Of a DNA stretch of 46,617 nucleotides, positions 23,891-32,836 are shown piece by piece; within the stretch, counting starts at the first letter, position 1; every line of letters starts with the position of its first letter. Under the pieces are notes generated by a model. That model was given only the letters and a program-made list of their open reading frames with translations, was not told the origin of the DNA and searched no databases. This stretch comes from Vibrio hangzhouensis (GTDB taxonomy: Bacteria; Pseudomonadota; Gammaproteobacteria; Enterobacterales; Vibrionaceae), in contig NZ_FNVG01000032.1 of the NCBI RefSeq assembly GCF_900107935.1, forward strand, positions 1-46,617, in the 5' to 3' direction. The position numbers and the translations under genes were made by a program.

Positions 23891-23907
23891 TATGATTTTT
23901 AATCATA
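23891..23907. promoter_or_regulatory. Dyad TATGATT-TTT-AATCATA with a T-N11-A core
   Basis: The perfect 7+7 inverted repeat contains TGATTTTTAATCA, which fits the T-N11-A form of LysR-type binding sites. It lies between the LysR gene and the LysE-type gene. It could also be a weak hairpin after the LysR stop. Confidence 0.45.
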
Positions 23908-23981
23908 GCCATAATGATAAATGGTGATTTCATGTAATAACCAAAGAGTGGTAGAGTTTCCTTGTGTTTGAAGGAGATATT

Positions 23982-24596
23982 ATGACGTTCACTATTTGGT
24001 TATCTTTGCTGACGATCTGTCTATTAGGGGCTATGTCCCCCGGGCCCAGTCTGGCTATTGTTGCAAAACATAGTTTAGCCGGAGGCAGACAGCATGGGCT
24101 GGCCACTGCATGGGCTCATGCGTTTGGAATCGGAGTCTATGCACTTATTACTGTTTTGGGGCTTTCGGTGTTGCTCCATCAGTTTCCGCTATTGTTCAAA
24201 ACCATTTCGTTATTAGGTGCGCTTTATCTTGCGTGGCTAGGTTTCAATGCGATCCGCTCAAAAGGGGGTATCGTTGAAAGACTGGAGTCAGGTAAGAAAG
24301 TGTCCGTCGCATCAGCGGCGAAAGAGGGGCTGTTCATTTCTCTTTTGAGCCCTAAAATTGCGTTGTTTTTTACAGCTCTGTTTAGTCAGTTTGTTGCGGT
24401 TGGTAGCGAACTGACCGACAAAGCGATTATTGTGACTACACCACTTATCATTGATGGCCTGTGGTATACGCTGATTACTTTCATGTTGTCATCTCCAAGG
24501 TTACTGAATGGATTAAAATCTAAGGCCAGGATTATCGACCAATTATCCGGTTTGGTTCTTATCCTGCTCGCTGCTCGCGTTATCTACACACTGTAA
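23982..24596 (+). CDS. LysE/RhtB-family amino-acid exporter
   Basis: A 204-residue inner-membrane protein with about six helices. It starts MTFTIWLSLLTICLLGAMSP and continues GPSLAIVAKHSLAGGRQHGL; the MSPGPS motif near the end of TM1 is diagnostic of LysE/RhtB exporters. The sequence GALYLAWLGFNAIRSKGG is also typical. The ATG at 23982 has GAAGGAGA upstream; an earlier GTG in frame is unlikely. It probably exports an amino acid or homoserine-type compound and is likely controlled by the preceding LysR protein. Confidence 0.92.
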   Translation: MTFTIWLSLLTICLLGAMSPGPSLAIVAKHSLAGGRQHGLATAWAHAFGIGVYALITVLGLSVLLHQFPLLFKTISLLGALYLAWLGFNAIRSKGGIVERLESGKKVSVASAAKEGLFISLLSPKIALFFTALFSQFVAVGSELTDKAIIVTTPLIIDGLWYTLITFMLSSPRLLNGLKSKARIIDQLSGLVLILLAARVIYTL

Positions 24597-24676
24597 TAAT
24601 GATGTTTTTTGTCAACTTGAGAAACGGCATTAATGTTCATACACTTAGAGCATATTCATGTCTTTAGGGTGACGTT

Positions 24677-25375
24677 TTGAAAGCAAATCATCTCTTTGTT
24701 TCTCTGTTGGTGATATTGGGAATAGTAGGGTGTAAACACAACTATTCTTCTGAACCCCGTCCAGATCGCTTTACATTGGATAATGTAGAACGGTTGGTCA
24801 TGGAAGATATTTTGGGCGCTGAAAAGCTTGATGGTTCAGAGAAAGAATACCGATATTCAGCGGGAGCCTCCGATCTTAATGGTGATGGTAGTGAAGAGAT
24901 ATTCGTACTGATGCAAGATAGTTACTTTTGTGGCTCTGGAGGATGCACTGGTTTCCTTTTTAGCGATAAAGGTGAGCTGATTAGCCGAATGTCGGTGACC
25001 AGAGAACCCGTGCTGGTGGCCAATCGCAAAACAAATGGCTGGAACGATCTTTATGTGTGGAGTAATGGTTCACTGCGTGTCATGAGTTTTGACGGTAAAT
25101 CTTATCCTACTAACCCTTCTACGGAACGTGAATATAACCGCGACAGAGAACGAGACACGGCAAGACAAACGTTAGAGGTTCAGGAAGTTTACGTACAGGA
25201 TGGGTATGATTTAAAAGAAATTACAGAACTACCTATCTTCTCACCGGCACATGTCTATCAATTCAGTTTTAAGCATCATGGAGATCCGCAGCACCTGTAT
25301 ATGTATGTCATTGATATGGTAACAGGACGTTCAGAGTTGGAACTTTTGCCAATCGTCAAAGAGAATGAAAAGTAA
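24677..25375 (+). CDS. Lipoprotein with a calcium-loop-like motif
   Basis: A 232-residue protein starting at TTG 24677 with AGGGTGA upstream. The N-terminus has a lipobox, ILGIVGCKHNY, so it should be lipid-anchored. DLNGDGSEEIFVL (near residue 68) has the DxNxDG pattern of calcium loops and FG-GAP/VCBS-type repeats. A CGSGGC pair of Cys follows (YFCGSGGCTGF). I do not recognise a named family. It ends before a bidirectional terminator shared with the convergent transketolase gene. Confidence 0.75.
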   Translation: MKANHLFVSLLVILGIVGCKHNYSSEPRPDRFTLDNVERLVMEDILGAEKLDGSEKEYRYSAGASDLNGDGSEEIFVLMQDSYFCGSGGCTGFLFSDKGELISRMSVTREPVLVANRKTNGWNDLYVWSNGSLRVMSFDGKSYPTNPSTEREYNRDRERDTARQTLEVQEVYVQDGYDLKEITELPIFSPAHVYQFSFKHHGDPQHLYMYVIDMVTGRSELELLPIVKENEK

Positions 25376-25394
25376 CTGACATTTAACACAGACT

Positions 25395-25425
25395 AAAAAA
25401 GCCGAACATTTAGTTCGGCTTTTTG
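25395..25425. terminator. Bidirectional terminator between the lipoprotein and transketolase genes
   Basis: GCCGAAC (25401-25407) pairs with GTTCGGC (25413-25419), flanked by six A and five T. It serves both convergent genes. Confidence 0.92.
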
Positions 25426-25450
25426 GTTATTAAGTGTTGGTGTATCTATA

Positions 25451-27442
25451 CTAACTCAACAGTTCTTTCGCTGTGTTCACAACATTGTCAGTAGTGAAGC
25501 CAAACATCTTAAACAGTTCACCTGCCGGTGCCGATTCACCGAATGTGGTCATACCGATGATCTTGCCACCGAAACCAACATACTTGTACCAGAAGTCTGC
25601 AATACCGGCTTCGACTGCAATACGTGTAGTCACATCTGATGGCAGAACCGATTCACGATATGCTTCATCCTGCTTATCGAACACATCTGTTGCAGGCATA
25701 GAAACAACGCGAACCTTTTTGCCAGCTTGTGTAAGCTCTGCTGCGGCATTAACAGTAAGTTCGACTTCCGAACCGGTTGCAATCAGGATTAGCTCAGGTT
25801 TGCCTTCACAGTCTTTCAGAACGTATGCGCCTTTTGCGATGTCCGCTACTTGTTGCTCGCTACGAGCCTGTTGAGCTAGATTCTGACGAGAGAAAATCAA
25901 CGAAGTTGGGCCATCCTTGCGCTCAATGGCAAATTTCCAGGCTACTGCGGACTCTACCTGGTCACACGGACGCCATGTGCTCATGTTCGGCGTCAAGCGA
26001 AGTGATGCCATCTGCTCTACCGGCTGGTGAGTAGGACCGTCTTCACCAAGACCAATGGAGTCGTGGGTGTACACTTGAATGTTTTGTACCTTCATCAGCG
26101 CAGCCATTCGCATAGCATTACGGGCATATTCCATAAACATCAGGAAGGTTGCACCGTAAGGTACGAAGCCGCCGTGTAGTGCGATGCCGTTCATAATAGC
26201 AGTCATACCAAACTCGCGAACACCGTAGTGAATGTAATTACCTGATGCATCGTCAGCGGTTAGTGACTTGGAGCCGGACCACATGGTCAGGTTAGAAGGT
26301 GCCAGGTCAGCTGAGCCACCTAGGAATTCTGGCAGCATCGCGCCGAAAGCCTCGAGTGCGTTTTGAGACGCTTTACGAGAGGCAATGTTAGCCGGGTTAG
26401 CTTGAAGGTCAGCGATGATTTGAGCGGTTTTTTGCTCCCACTCAGCAGGGAGTTCGCCATTTACACGACGTTTGAACTCAGCCGCGAGCTCTGGGTATGC
26501 TGCTTCATAAGCTGCAAGTTTCTCGTTCCACGCAGCTTCCTTAGTCGCGCCCGCTTCTTTCGCATCCCATTCTGCATAAATTTCTGACGGAATTTCAAAT
26601 GGACCGTGCTCCCAACCTAATTGCTTACGTGTTTCAGCGATTTCTTCAGCGCCTAGTGGTGCACCGTGGCAGTCGTGAGAGCCTGACTTATTTGGAGAGC
26701 CGAAGCCGATGATGGTTTTGGTACAAATAAGAGTAGGGCGAGGGTCTGCTTTTGCCGCTACAATCGCCGCGTTGATGGCCTCTGAGTCGTGGCCGTCCAC
26801 AGCAGGAATAACATGCCAACCATATGCTTCGAAACGTTTAGGGGTGTCGTCTGAGAACCAGCCTTCGACTTCACCATCGATGGATATGCCATTGTCATCC
26901 CAGAATGCAATGAGTTTACCTAGGCCAAGTGTGCCAGCAAGAGAACACGCTTCGTGAGAGATACCTTCCATCAGGCAGCCGTCACCCATAAATGCGTAAG
27001 TGTAGTGGTCAACGATCTCGTGACCATCTTTGTTGAACTGTGCAGCAAGCGTCTTCTCCGCCAGAGCCATGCCAACAGCGTTAGTAATGCCCTGACCTAG
27101 AGGGCCAGTAGTGGTTTCAATGCCTGGCGCATAACCATACTCTGGGTGACCTGGTGTTTTGGAATGTAACTGACGGAAGTTCTTGAGCTCCTCAATAGGA
27201 AGTGCATAACCCGTAAGGTGTAATAGTGAATAGATCAGCATTGAGCCGTGACCATTTGAAAGAACGAAGCGGTCACGGTCTGCCCACTCTGGGTTTTCTG
27301 GGTTGTGGTTTAGGTGAGAGCGCCAAAGCACTTCAGCGATGTCAGCCATACCCATAGGTGCACCCGGGTGGCCAGAGTTAGCTTGTTGAACGCCATCCAT
27401 GCTTAGAGCACGAATAGCATTTGCTAGAATTTTACGGTCCAT
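25451..27442 (-). CDS. tkt: Transketolase
   Basis: A 663-residue full-length transketolase, the usual length. It opens MDRKILANAIRALSMDGVQQ and has the thiamine-diphosphate motif GDGCLMEGISHEACSLAG, plus NSGHPGAPMGMADIAEVLW, DHYTYAFMGD and THDSIGLGEDGPTHQPVEQ. It transfers two-carbon units between ketose and aldose phosphates in the non-oxidative pentose phosphate pathway. It follows the transaldolase gene by about 80 bases on the same strand and is probably cotranscribed. In vibrios this tal-tkt pair sits on chromosome 2, as I recall. A second housekeeping copy elsewhere is likely. Confidence 0.97.
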   Translation of the reverse strand: MDRKILANAIRALSMDGVQQANSGHPGAPMGMADIAEVLWRSHLNHNPENPEWADRDRFVLSNGHGSMLIYSLLHLTGYALPIEELKNFRQLHSKTPGHPEYGYAPGIETTTGPLGQGITNAVGMALAEKTLAAQFNKDGHEIVDHYTYAFMGDGCLMEGISHEACSLAGTLGLGKLIAFWDDNGISIDGEVEGWFSDDTPKRFEAYGWHVIPAVDGHDSEAINAAIVAAKADPRPTLICTKTIIGFGSPNKSGSHDCHGAPLGAEEIAETRKQLGWEHGPFEIPSEIYAEWDAKEAGATKEAAWNEKLAAYEAAYPELAAEFKRRVNGELPAEWEQKTAQIIADLQANPANIASRKASQNALEAFGAMLPEFLGGSADLAPSNLTMWSGSKSLTADDASGNYIHYGVREFGMTAIMNGIALHGGFVPYGATFLMFMEYARNAMRMAALMKVQNIQVYTHDSIGLGEDGPTHQPVEQMASLRLTPNMSTWRPCDQVESAVAWKFAIERKDGPTSLIFSRQNLAQQARSEQQVADIAKGAYVLKDCEGKPELILIATGSEVELTVNAAAELTQAGKKVRVVSMPATDVFDKQDEAYRESVLPSDVTTRIAVEAGIADFWYKYVGFGGKIIGMTTFGESAPAGELFKMFGFTTDNVVNTAKELLS

Positions 27443-27484
27443 ATTAATACCAAATAGTTACAATTCAGGAGAGGGGAAATTAGA

Positions 27485-27508
27485 GGGGGGAACGCAAACG
27501 TTCCCCCC
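27485..27508. other. Strong intercistronic hairpin between tal and tkt
   Basis: GGGGGGAACG (27485-27494) and CGTTCCCCCC (27499-27508) form a perfect 10-pair stem with a 4-base loop. On the coding strand there is no T run after it, so it looks more like an mRNA stabiliser or processing block for tal than a terminator. Confidence 0.6.
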
Positions 27509-27525
27509 TTAAGATTTTGTTAGGA

Positions 27526-28476
27526 TTAAAGCTTAGCTTCAATCATCGCTTCGAGTTTGCCTTGGTCGATGGCGAAGTTACGAATACCTTCAGCAAGTTT
27601 TTCGACCGCCATTGCGTCTTGGTTGTGCTCCCAAAGGAACTCTGCGTGAGTCATCGCAGTCGGACGATCTTTTGCACCTTTAGAATCGACCAATTTAGCC
27701 ACAACTTCACCTTCAGCCGCTTCAAGTTCAGCTAATAGTTGCGGGCTGATAGTCAGACGATCACAGCCTGCAAGTTCCAGGATTTCACCCGTGTTACGGA
27801 AGCTTGCACCCATTACAACGGTGTTGTAGCCGTGTTCTTTGTAGTAGTTATAGATGGTAGACACTGAAATCACACCTGGGTCTTCTGCTGCTTCAAAGTC
27901 ACGACCTTCTTTGGCCTTGTACCAGTCCATAATGCGACCAACGAATGGAGAAATTAGGTATACGCCGGCTTCAGCACATGCACGAGCTTGAGCAAAAGAG
28001 AAAAGAAGCGTCAGGTTACAGTTGATGCCTTCTTTCTCGAGAACTTCAGCGGCACGGATGCCTTCCCAAGTCGATGCAAGCTTAATAAGGATGCGATCGT
28101 TAGCAATACCGGCATCGTTATACATTTTGATCAGTTGACGAGCTTTGGCGACGCTGCCCTCAGTGTCATAAGAAAGACGTGCATCTACTTCAGTTGAAAT
28201 ACGGCCCGGGATAGTTTGCAGGATTTCTTTACCGATGTTTACAGCAAGCATGTCGCAAGTGTCCTGAACTTGCTGTGATTTATCATCGCTTTGTGTTTTT
28301 GCGTACTCAATCGCTTGATCGATAAGTGGTGCATAGTCAGCGATTTGTGCTGCTTTCAAAATCAGAGATGGGTTCGTTGTCGCGTCTTCTGGCTGGTATT
28401 TACGAATGGCTTCGATGTCTCCAGTATCTGCGACTACTGTGGTAAGTTTGCGAAGTTGCTCTAATTTATTGCTCAT
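27526..28476 (-). CDS. tal: Transaldolase
   Basis: A 316-residue transaldolase, matching the TalB length. It opens MSNKLEQLRKLTTVVADTGD and has DATTNPSLILKAAQ, the Schiff-base lysine region RILIKLASTWEGIRAAEVLE, and CNLTLLFSFAQARACAEAG. It transfers dihydroxyacetone units between sugar phosphates. AGGAA eight bases before the ATG at 28476 supports this start over an upstream one. It lies before the transketolase gene and is divergent from the SorC-type regulator, which probably controls the pair. Confidence 0.96.
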   Translation of the reverse strand: MSNKLEQLRKLTTVVADTGDIEAIRKYQPEDATTNPSLILKAAQIADYAPLIDQAIEYAKTQSDDKSQQVQDTCDMLAVNIGKEILQTIPGRISTEVDARLSYDTEGSVAKARQLIKMYNDAGIANDRILIKLASTWEGIRAAEVLEKEGINCNLTLLFSFAQARACAEAGVYLISPFVGRIMDWYKAKEGRDFEAAEDPGVISVSTIYNYYKEHGYNTVVMGASFRNTGEILELAGCDRLTISPQLLAELEAAEGEVVAKLVDSKGAKDRPTAMTHAEFLWEHNQDAMAVEKLAEGIRNFAIDQGKLEAMIEAKL

Positions 28477-28600
28477 CGGTATGTTCCTATTCTTGGGGCA
28501 TAGATTTTTGAGGGGAAAGAGCCTCATACTACAAATGCTAAGTCATGAGCCAAACACTCACATTAAGTTTGGTTTAGCTCATAAAGCTTTTCCGTGTCTG

Positions 28601-28883
28601 TGAGCCATTATGCCTGAGCATATGTATCACATCTGAGTAAATGTTGAATCCATATTTACCTCATGCAGAAATAAAGTCAACGAAATACTGGTACGAAAAC
28701 TGGTATTCATTGGCTTGCTTTTGGTTTTTGATAACGCAAGCGTAGTTTTGGCGCAAATCAAGGACTGCCAGGCTTTGTGGGGCCAATTATTGGTCTAAAG
28801 TTTGACCTGAGAAAATGTAATGGTATTGAGCGAATGTTAGGTTGTGTATATGATTGAGCATATGATGATGCACTGAGCCAATG
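28601..28883. promoter_or_regulatory. Repeated TGAGCNNATG motifs in the tal/SorC divergent region
   Basis: TGAGCATATG occurs at 28615-28624 and 28855-28864, TGAGCGAATG at 28827-28836 and TGAGCCAATG at 28874-28883, with a partial match at 28601. Copies sit near both promoters, as expected for operators of the SorC-type regulator. The gap 28477-28914 also has a CCAAAC/GTTTGG hairpin near 28550-28572 and no gene. Confidence 0.5.
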
Positions 28884-28914
28884 AGCAACATGAACACACA
28901 GGCAGATTTTGACT

Positions 28915-29901
28915 ATGAAAAGCGATAATAATGAAACAAGTAATGACTTGCTGACCGAGATTGCGGTTGCCTATTATCAGGATGGGGCAACACAGGAAGA
29001 AATCTCAAAAAAGTTTGGCGTCTCCAGAGCCAAAATAGGCCGGCTTCTCAAACAAGCCAGAGACGAAGGGATTGTTGAAATCACGGTTAAGTATCATCCG
29101 GTATACAGTGCCAAGATTGAACAGCGACTGATAGAACGTTTTGGCGTGAAGAGAGCTCTGATTGCTCTGGACCAGCCTGACGAAGAGGCGCAACGAATGC
29201 AAGTTGGAGGACTGGTCTCCAATTATCTGGCACAAACCTTAAAAGGGGGCACTGTGGTGACAGTCGGGCAGGGTCGTAATGTGTCGGCGGTCGCCCACCA
29301 CATGGGCGTCATTACTCCGAGGGATTGTAAGTTTGTTTGTGGAATTGGTGGCATTCACCCTCGTGGCGGTCGTTTCAACGCGGATCATATTTGTCGTCAG
29401 TTAGCGAAAAAGTACGGTGGAACGTCCGAGACGTTGTACGCACCAGCTTATGCGGAAAACAAGGCTCAGAAGCTGGCATTTATGCAGAATGCGACTGTAA
29501 AACAAACCCTCGACCTTGCACGCAAGGCAGATATGGCTGTGGTGGGCGTCGGAGACATGAGTGAAAACAGCTATATGGTTGATCTGGGGTGGTTTACTAC
29601 GGATGAAGTGGTTCAGTCTCGTTTAAATCAGGGCGTTGTTGGCGATTTTGCTGGCTACGATTTTTTCGATATACAGGGCCGCGCAGCAGACACTGTGATG
29701 AGTGACCGTGTTATAGGATTAGGCTTAGAAGAATTTCGAATGATCTCTGAGGTGATAGCGATAGCCTCAGAAAACAGTAAGCCAATGGCTTTACTGGGGG
29801 CGTTGCGAACGGGTGTTATTGATGTGGTCGCAACCAGTGTTAGCAACGCCTTAACGGTTTTAAACCTTGATGAGCAGATGTTGAGTTTGCCCAAAACGTA
29901 A
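28915..29901 (+). CDS. SorC/DeoR-type sugar-responsive transcriptional regulator
   Basis: A 328-residue protein. The N-terminal helix-turn-helix is AVAYYQDGATQEEISKKFGV followed by SRAKIGRLLKQARDEGIVEI. The rest is the sugar-binding domain of the SorC family: GGTVVTVGQGRNVSAVAHHM, then CGIGGIHPRGG and MAVVGVGDMS. These regulators sense sugar phosphates. The start is ATG 28915; TTG 28909 is also in frame and the ribosome site is weak. Its placement divergent from tal-tkt suggests it regulates that pair. Confidence 0.9.
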   Translation: MKSDNNETSNDLLTEIAVAYYQDGATQEEISKKFGVSRAKIGRLLKQARDEGIVEITVKYHPVYSAKIEQRLIERFGVKRALIALDQPDEEAQRMQVGGLVSNYLAQTLKGGTVVTVGQGRNVSAVAHHMGVITPRDCKFVCGIGGIHPRGGRFNADHICRQLAKKYGGTSETLYAPAYAENKAQKLAFMQNATVKQTLDLARKADMAVVGVGDMSENSYMVDLGWFTTDEVVQSRLNQGVVGDFAGYDFFDIQGRAADTVMSDRVIGLGLEEFRMISEVIAIASENSKPMALLGALRTGVIDVVATSVSNALTVLNLDEQMLSLPKT

Positions 29902-29910
29902 TATTGCCGC

Positions 29911-30801
29911 CTATGAAAACTTGGTAGCTTTGATGACATCCAACAGAAATGAGTATCGAGCGGGTAGCTTGCGACGTTTTTTCTGCACAAAATAGAGCGG
30001 TTCACTGACCAATTGCTTAGTAGGCCAAACATCGACATTGTTACTGTATTCTGAATAATCAATGGCCACTTTGGGCAGGACGGTCACACCGATGCCCAAA
30101 GAAACTGGCTGTAGGATCTGGCTGTGCTGATTGATATAGCTGACCTTGTGAAAGTCCTTCCAGTCAGCTTGTTTCAGTTCTTCTATCCCACTGTCGTCGA
30201 ATATCTTTTGCAGGTAGTACTGAGCATCCGGGTGATTAATGATGCCTTGTTGTCTGATCGCCTCGTATGCTGACATGTTGCTAACCATTTCTTTTTCACC
30301 TATCAGGCAAAGCTCTAGTTGTCCCAGATACTCGGTGGACAACTCAGGGTGCTGAGTACTGGCGGTTACGATTCCCGAGTCAATCGTGCCGTCGGCCACA
30401 CTTTCCAAAATGCGTTTATTGGGCGCCGCTTCAACATTGACTCTCAGACCGGAGTATTGCTTCTGAAGGCTAAGCAGACTGGGGTAGAGCGCGGTGACAA
30501 TGGCACCCGAGGCAGAGAAGCTAAGGTGACCTGATTCAGGATCATCAAACGTCAGGTTTTCAATCAGTGCCTTTTCACGCGTCGCCAGATCACATGCATA
30601 GTCGTAAACTAATCGTCCCTGTTCAGTCAGCTCGAACGCTTTGCCTTCCCTGATGATGAGATCGACACTAAGGCTGGCCTCGAGTTTTTTGATATGTTGA
30701 CTGACGCCAGGTTGAGTCATATACAGTTTTTCAGCCGTGTGCGTAAAGTGGCCAACTTCAACCAGAGTTTTGAAGGTGTTTAGCCAGGTGGTATTGATCA
30801 T
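29911..30801 (-). CDS. LysR-family transcriptional regulator
   Basis: A 296-residue regulator. The winged helix is TFKTLVEVGHFTHTAEKLYM followed by TQPGVSQHIKKLEASL, then an effector domain of usual length. AGG lies close before the ATG at 30801. It is convergent with the SorC gene, only nine bases apart. The gene behind it on the same strand is a sulfurtransferase. The target is unknown. Confidence 0.9.
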   Translation of the reverse strand: MINTTWLNTFKTLVEVGHFTHTAEKLYMTQPGVSQHIKKLEASLSVDLIIREGKAFELTEQGRLVYDYACDLATREKALIENLTFDDPESGHLSFSASGAIVTALYPSLLSLQKQYSGLRVNVEAAPNKRILESVADGTIDSGIVTASTQHPELSTEYLGQLELCLIGEKEMVSNMSAYEAIRQQGIINHPDAQYYLQKIFDDSGIEELKQADWKDFHKVSYINQHSQILQPVSLGIGVTVLPKVAIDYSEYSNNVDVWPTKQLVSEPLYFVQKKRRKLPARYSFLLDVIKATKFS

Positions 30802-30896
30802 AGTCCTACTGCCGATAATAAAACGTTATTGACAGTAGGTTATATGAGAGAGTTTTATTTATCTACCACCGTTGTACTCTTTGACAGAGGCGTTGG

Positions 30897-31730
30897 CTAG
30901 ACTTCAATAGGCAGATCGTGTCTTTGACCCCACTCAGACCATGACCCGTCGTAGACAGAAATATTTTCATAACCACAGATATGAGCTCCAAGAGCGAGGA
31001 TACATGCGGTGATACCTGAACCACAACTAAACACTAACGGTTGTTGTTTGTCTTCTGTGATGTCTGCAAACAGTGGTAACAGTGTTTCGACGGGCTTGAG
31101 CTTACCATCCTCGATCAATTCAGCAAATGGCAGGCATACCGCTTTTGGAATATGCCCGCTGCGCAGACCCTCTCTAGGCTCTTTGGCTTCCCCTTTGTAT
31201 CTTGCTAATGAACGCGCATCAACAATACAAGCACTGTCATTATTGGAGTGTGACAGGACAGTTTCTGCTGAAATAAAGTGAGAGGCGCTGAGCGGCTGGG
31301 ACAAATTAGAGCACTCTTGCGAGCAGAAGGAGTCGACAGTGCCGTAACCTGCTTCTTTCCATTCGGGCAACCCTCCAGAAAGAATGTAGACTTCATCGAG
31401 CCCAAGTGCTTTGAGCATCCACCAGGCTCGGGGTGCGGCATAAGTGCCGGAGTTATCGTAGACCACGACTTTACGCTGCGGCGTGATGCCTAATTGGGCT
31501 GCGAGTTCGTTGAAGCGTGATTCAGATGGCATCATATGAGACAAAGGGGAGTCTGGATCGCAAAACACCGTGTCGTAATCAAAGCGCTGGGCACCTGGGA
31601 TCACACCACTCTTATCTTTTTCGCGTTCTAGGGGGATTTGAAACTCAATACTGGCGTCAAGCACGACAGGTTTGTTAGCGGACTCCAGCTGTTGCTTGAG
31701 CCATTGGGGAGTGACGAGAGGGCTTGCCAT
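30897..31730 (-). CDS. sseA: Sulfurtransferase, two rhodanese domains (3-mercaptopyruvate type)
   Basis: A 277-residue two-domain rhodanese starting MASPLVTPQWLKQQLESANK. Domain 1 (about 5-130) is the inactive half. Domain 2 carries the active loop in FSCGSGITACILALGA; the CGSG(V/I)TA loop marks mercaptopyruvate sulfurtransferases rather than thiosulfate rhodaneses. GGAG seven bases before the ATG at 31730 fixes the start. It is the last gene of moeA-moeB-small protein-sulfurtransferase, with only 11 bases before it. This placement suggests it supplies sulfur for molybdopterin synthase recharging. Confidence 0.88.
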   Translation of the reverse strand: MASPLVTPQWLKQQLESANKPVVLDASIEFQIPLEREKDKSGVIPGAQRFDYDTVFCDPDSPLSHMMPSESRFNELAAQLGITPQRKVVVYDNSGTYAAPRAWWMLKALGLDEVYILSGGLPEWKEAGYGTVDSFCSQECSNLSQPLSASHFISAETVLSHSNNDSACIVDARSLARYKGEAKEPREGLRSGHIPKAVCLPFAELIEDGKLKPVETLLPLFADITEDKQQPLVFSCGSGITACILALGAHICGYENISVYDGSWSEWGQRHDLPIEV

Positions 31731-31741
31731 GAGCAATCTCC

Positions 31742-32050
31742 TTATTGGTTGAGACAGCGGTCAAGGCGATAGGTTTTGCTGTCAGAGAATGTCGAAGATA
31801 ACACCTGAATCTTCACCTTTGAGCCCACTGGACACGAAGTACTTTTATCTGCAGGGACTCTGTGTGTGGAGCCGTCTGTTAACTCAATGACCAGATAATG
31901 ACGGTTGCCATCCAGTGATTGAGTTAGAATCTGACTCAGTACGGTTGCTTCAGTAGTCTCTTCCGAACCGGAAAGTGGGGAAAAGATAAGAAGCAGCAAA
32001 AGACCAACGCCAGAGCTAAGCAAGATGAAGGCGATGGTCAGTTGTTTCAT
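31742..32050 (-). CDS. Small single-helix membrane protein, unknown
   Basis: A 102-residue protein starting MKQLTIAFILLSSGVGLLLL. One membrane helix (about 4-24) is followed by a soluble, probably periplasmic domain with HYLVIELTDGSTHRVPADKS and two Cys (SCPVGSK and DRCLNQ at the end), which could form a disulfide. It sits between moeB (26 bases upstream) and the sulfurtransferase gene (11 bases downstream) and must be cotranscribed. I do not recognise the family. The earlier in-frame ATG overlaps moeB; GAG eight bases before the ATG at 32050 favours this start. Confidence 0.78.
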   Translation of the reverse strand: MKQLTIAFILLSSGVGLLLLLIFSPLSGSEETTEATVLSQILTQSLDGNRHYLVIELTDGSTHRVPADKSTSCPVGSKVKIQVLSSTFSDSKTYRLDRCLNQ

Positions 32051-32076
32051 ACCGTTATCTCTAAGTTTATATGCTT

Positions 32077-32826
32077 TTAACCGCACACACTGCATTGACG
32101 GGACTTAGGTAAGCCCATTTCTCGCCAAGTAAGTGACAGACCGTCAAAAATCAGCAATTTACCGACCTTGGGTTGACCGTAGTTGGCGATGACTTTTATG
32201 GCTTCAAGGGCTTGTGTGGCACCAATGATACCGACGATAGGTGACATAACGCCTGCTTCGACGCAGCTTAATGTAGTATCGCCGAACAATACGCTTAAAC
32301 AGGCGTAGCATGGTAGCGTGTCATCCTGGTAGGTGAAGACAGTAATCTGTCCTTCCATTCTAATGGCTGCTCCACAAACTAAAGGCTTTTTATGTTTGAA
32401 GCAAAGGCGGTTAAGCTGGTTACGGGTATCGACATTGTCGGTCGCATCTAACACCAGTGTATGTTGAGTGATTACCGATTCCAACTCCGCGTCATCTAGG
32501 CGTCGATTAATCGTGCTGACATTCAGGTGGGGGTTGAGCTTGACGAGTGCTTGTTTTGCCGAATCGACCTTGTCTAAACCCACCGAAGCATCAGTGTGCA
32601 GTACCTGGCGTTGCAAGTTGGACAATTCCACCTGATCGTCATCGACCAGCGTCAATGTGCCTACACCTGCAGTTGCGAGGTACTGACTGGCAGCACAGCC
32701 TAAGCCGCCAGCGCCGATAATGATAATAGAGGATTGCTTCAGCGCTTCCTGACCATCGAAATCGAAGTTTTTGAGTATGATTTGACGGTTGTAGCGCAGC
32801 ATTTCTTCGTCAGACAGTATCTCCAC
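32077..32826 (-). CDS. moeB: Molybdopterin-synthase adenylyltransferase MoeB
   Basis: A 249-residue MoeB, the usual length. The start is GTG 32826 with GAGG five bases upstream, giving an N-terminus with EILSDEEMLRYNRQIILKNF. The nucleotide site is IIIIGAGGLGCAASQYLATA; next come LSNLQRQVLH and VLDATDNVDTRNQLNRLCF. Zinc Cys pairs are CYAC and CSVC near the C-terminus, with TTLSCVEAG between. It adenylates the MoaD C-terminus so that sulfur can be added. It follows moeA by ten bases. No rhodanese domain is fused, but one is encoded two genes on. Confidence 0.95.
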   Translation of the reverse strand: MEILSDEEMLRYNRQIILKNFDFDGQEALKQSSIIIIGAGGLGCAASQYLATAGVGTLTLVDDDQVELSNLQRQVLHTDASVGLDKVDSAKQALVKLNPHLNVSTINRRLDDAELESVITQHTLVLDATDNVDTRNQLNRLCFKHKKPLVCGAAIRMEGQITVFTYQDDTLPCYACLSVLFGDTTLSCVEAGVMSPIVGIIGATQALEAIKVIANYGQPKVGKLLIFDGLSLTWREMGLPKSRQCSVCG

Positions 32827-32836
32827 AACAGCCTCG

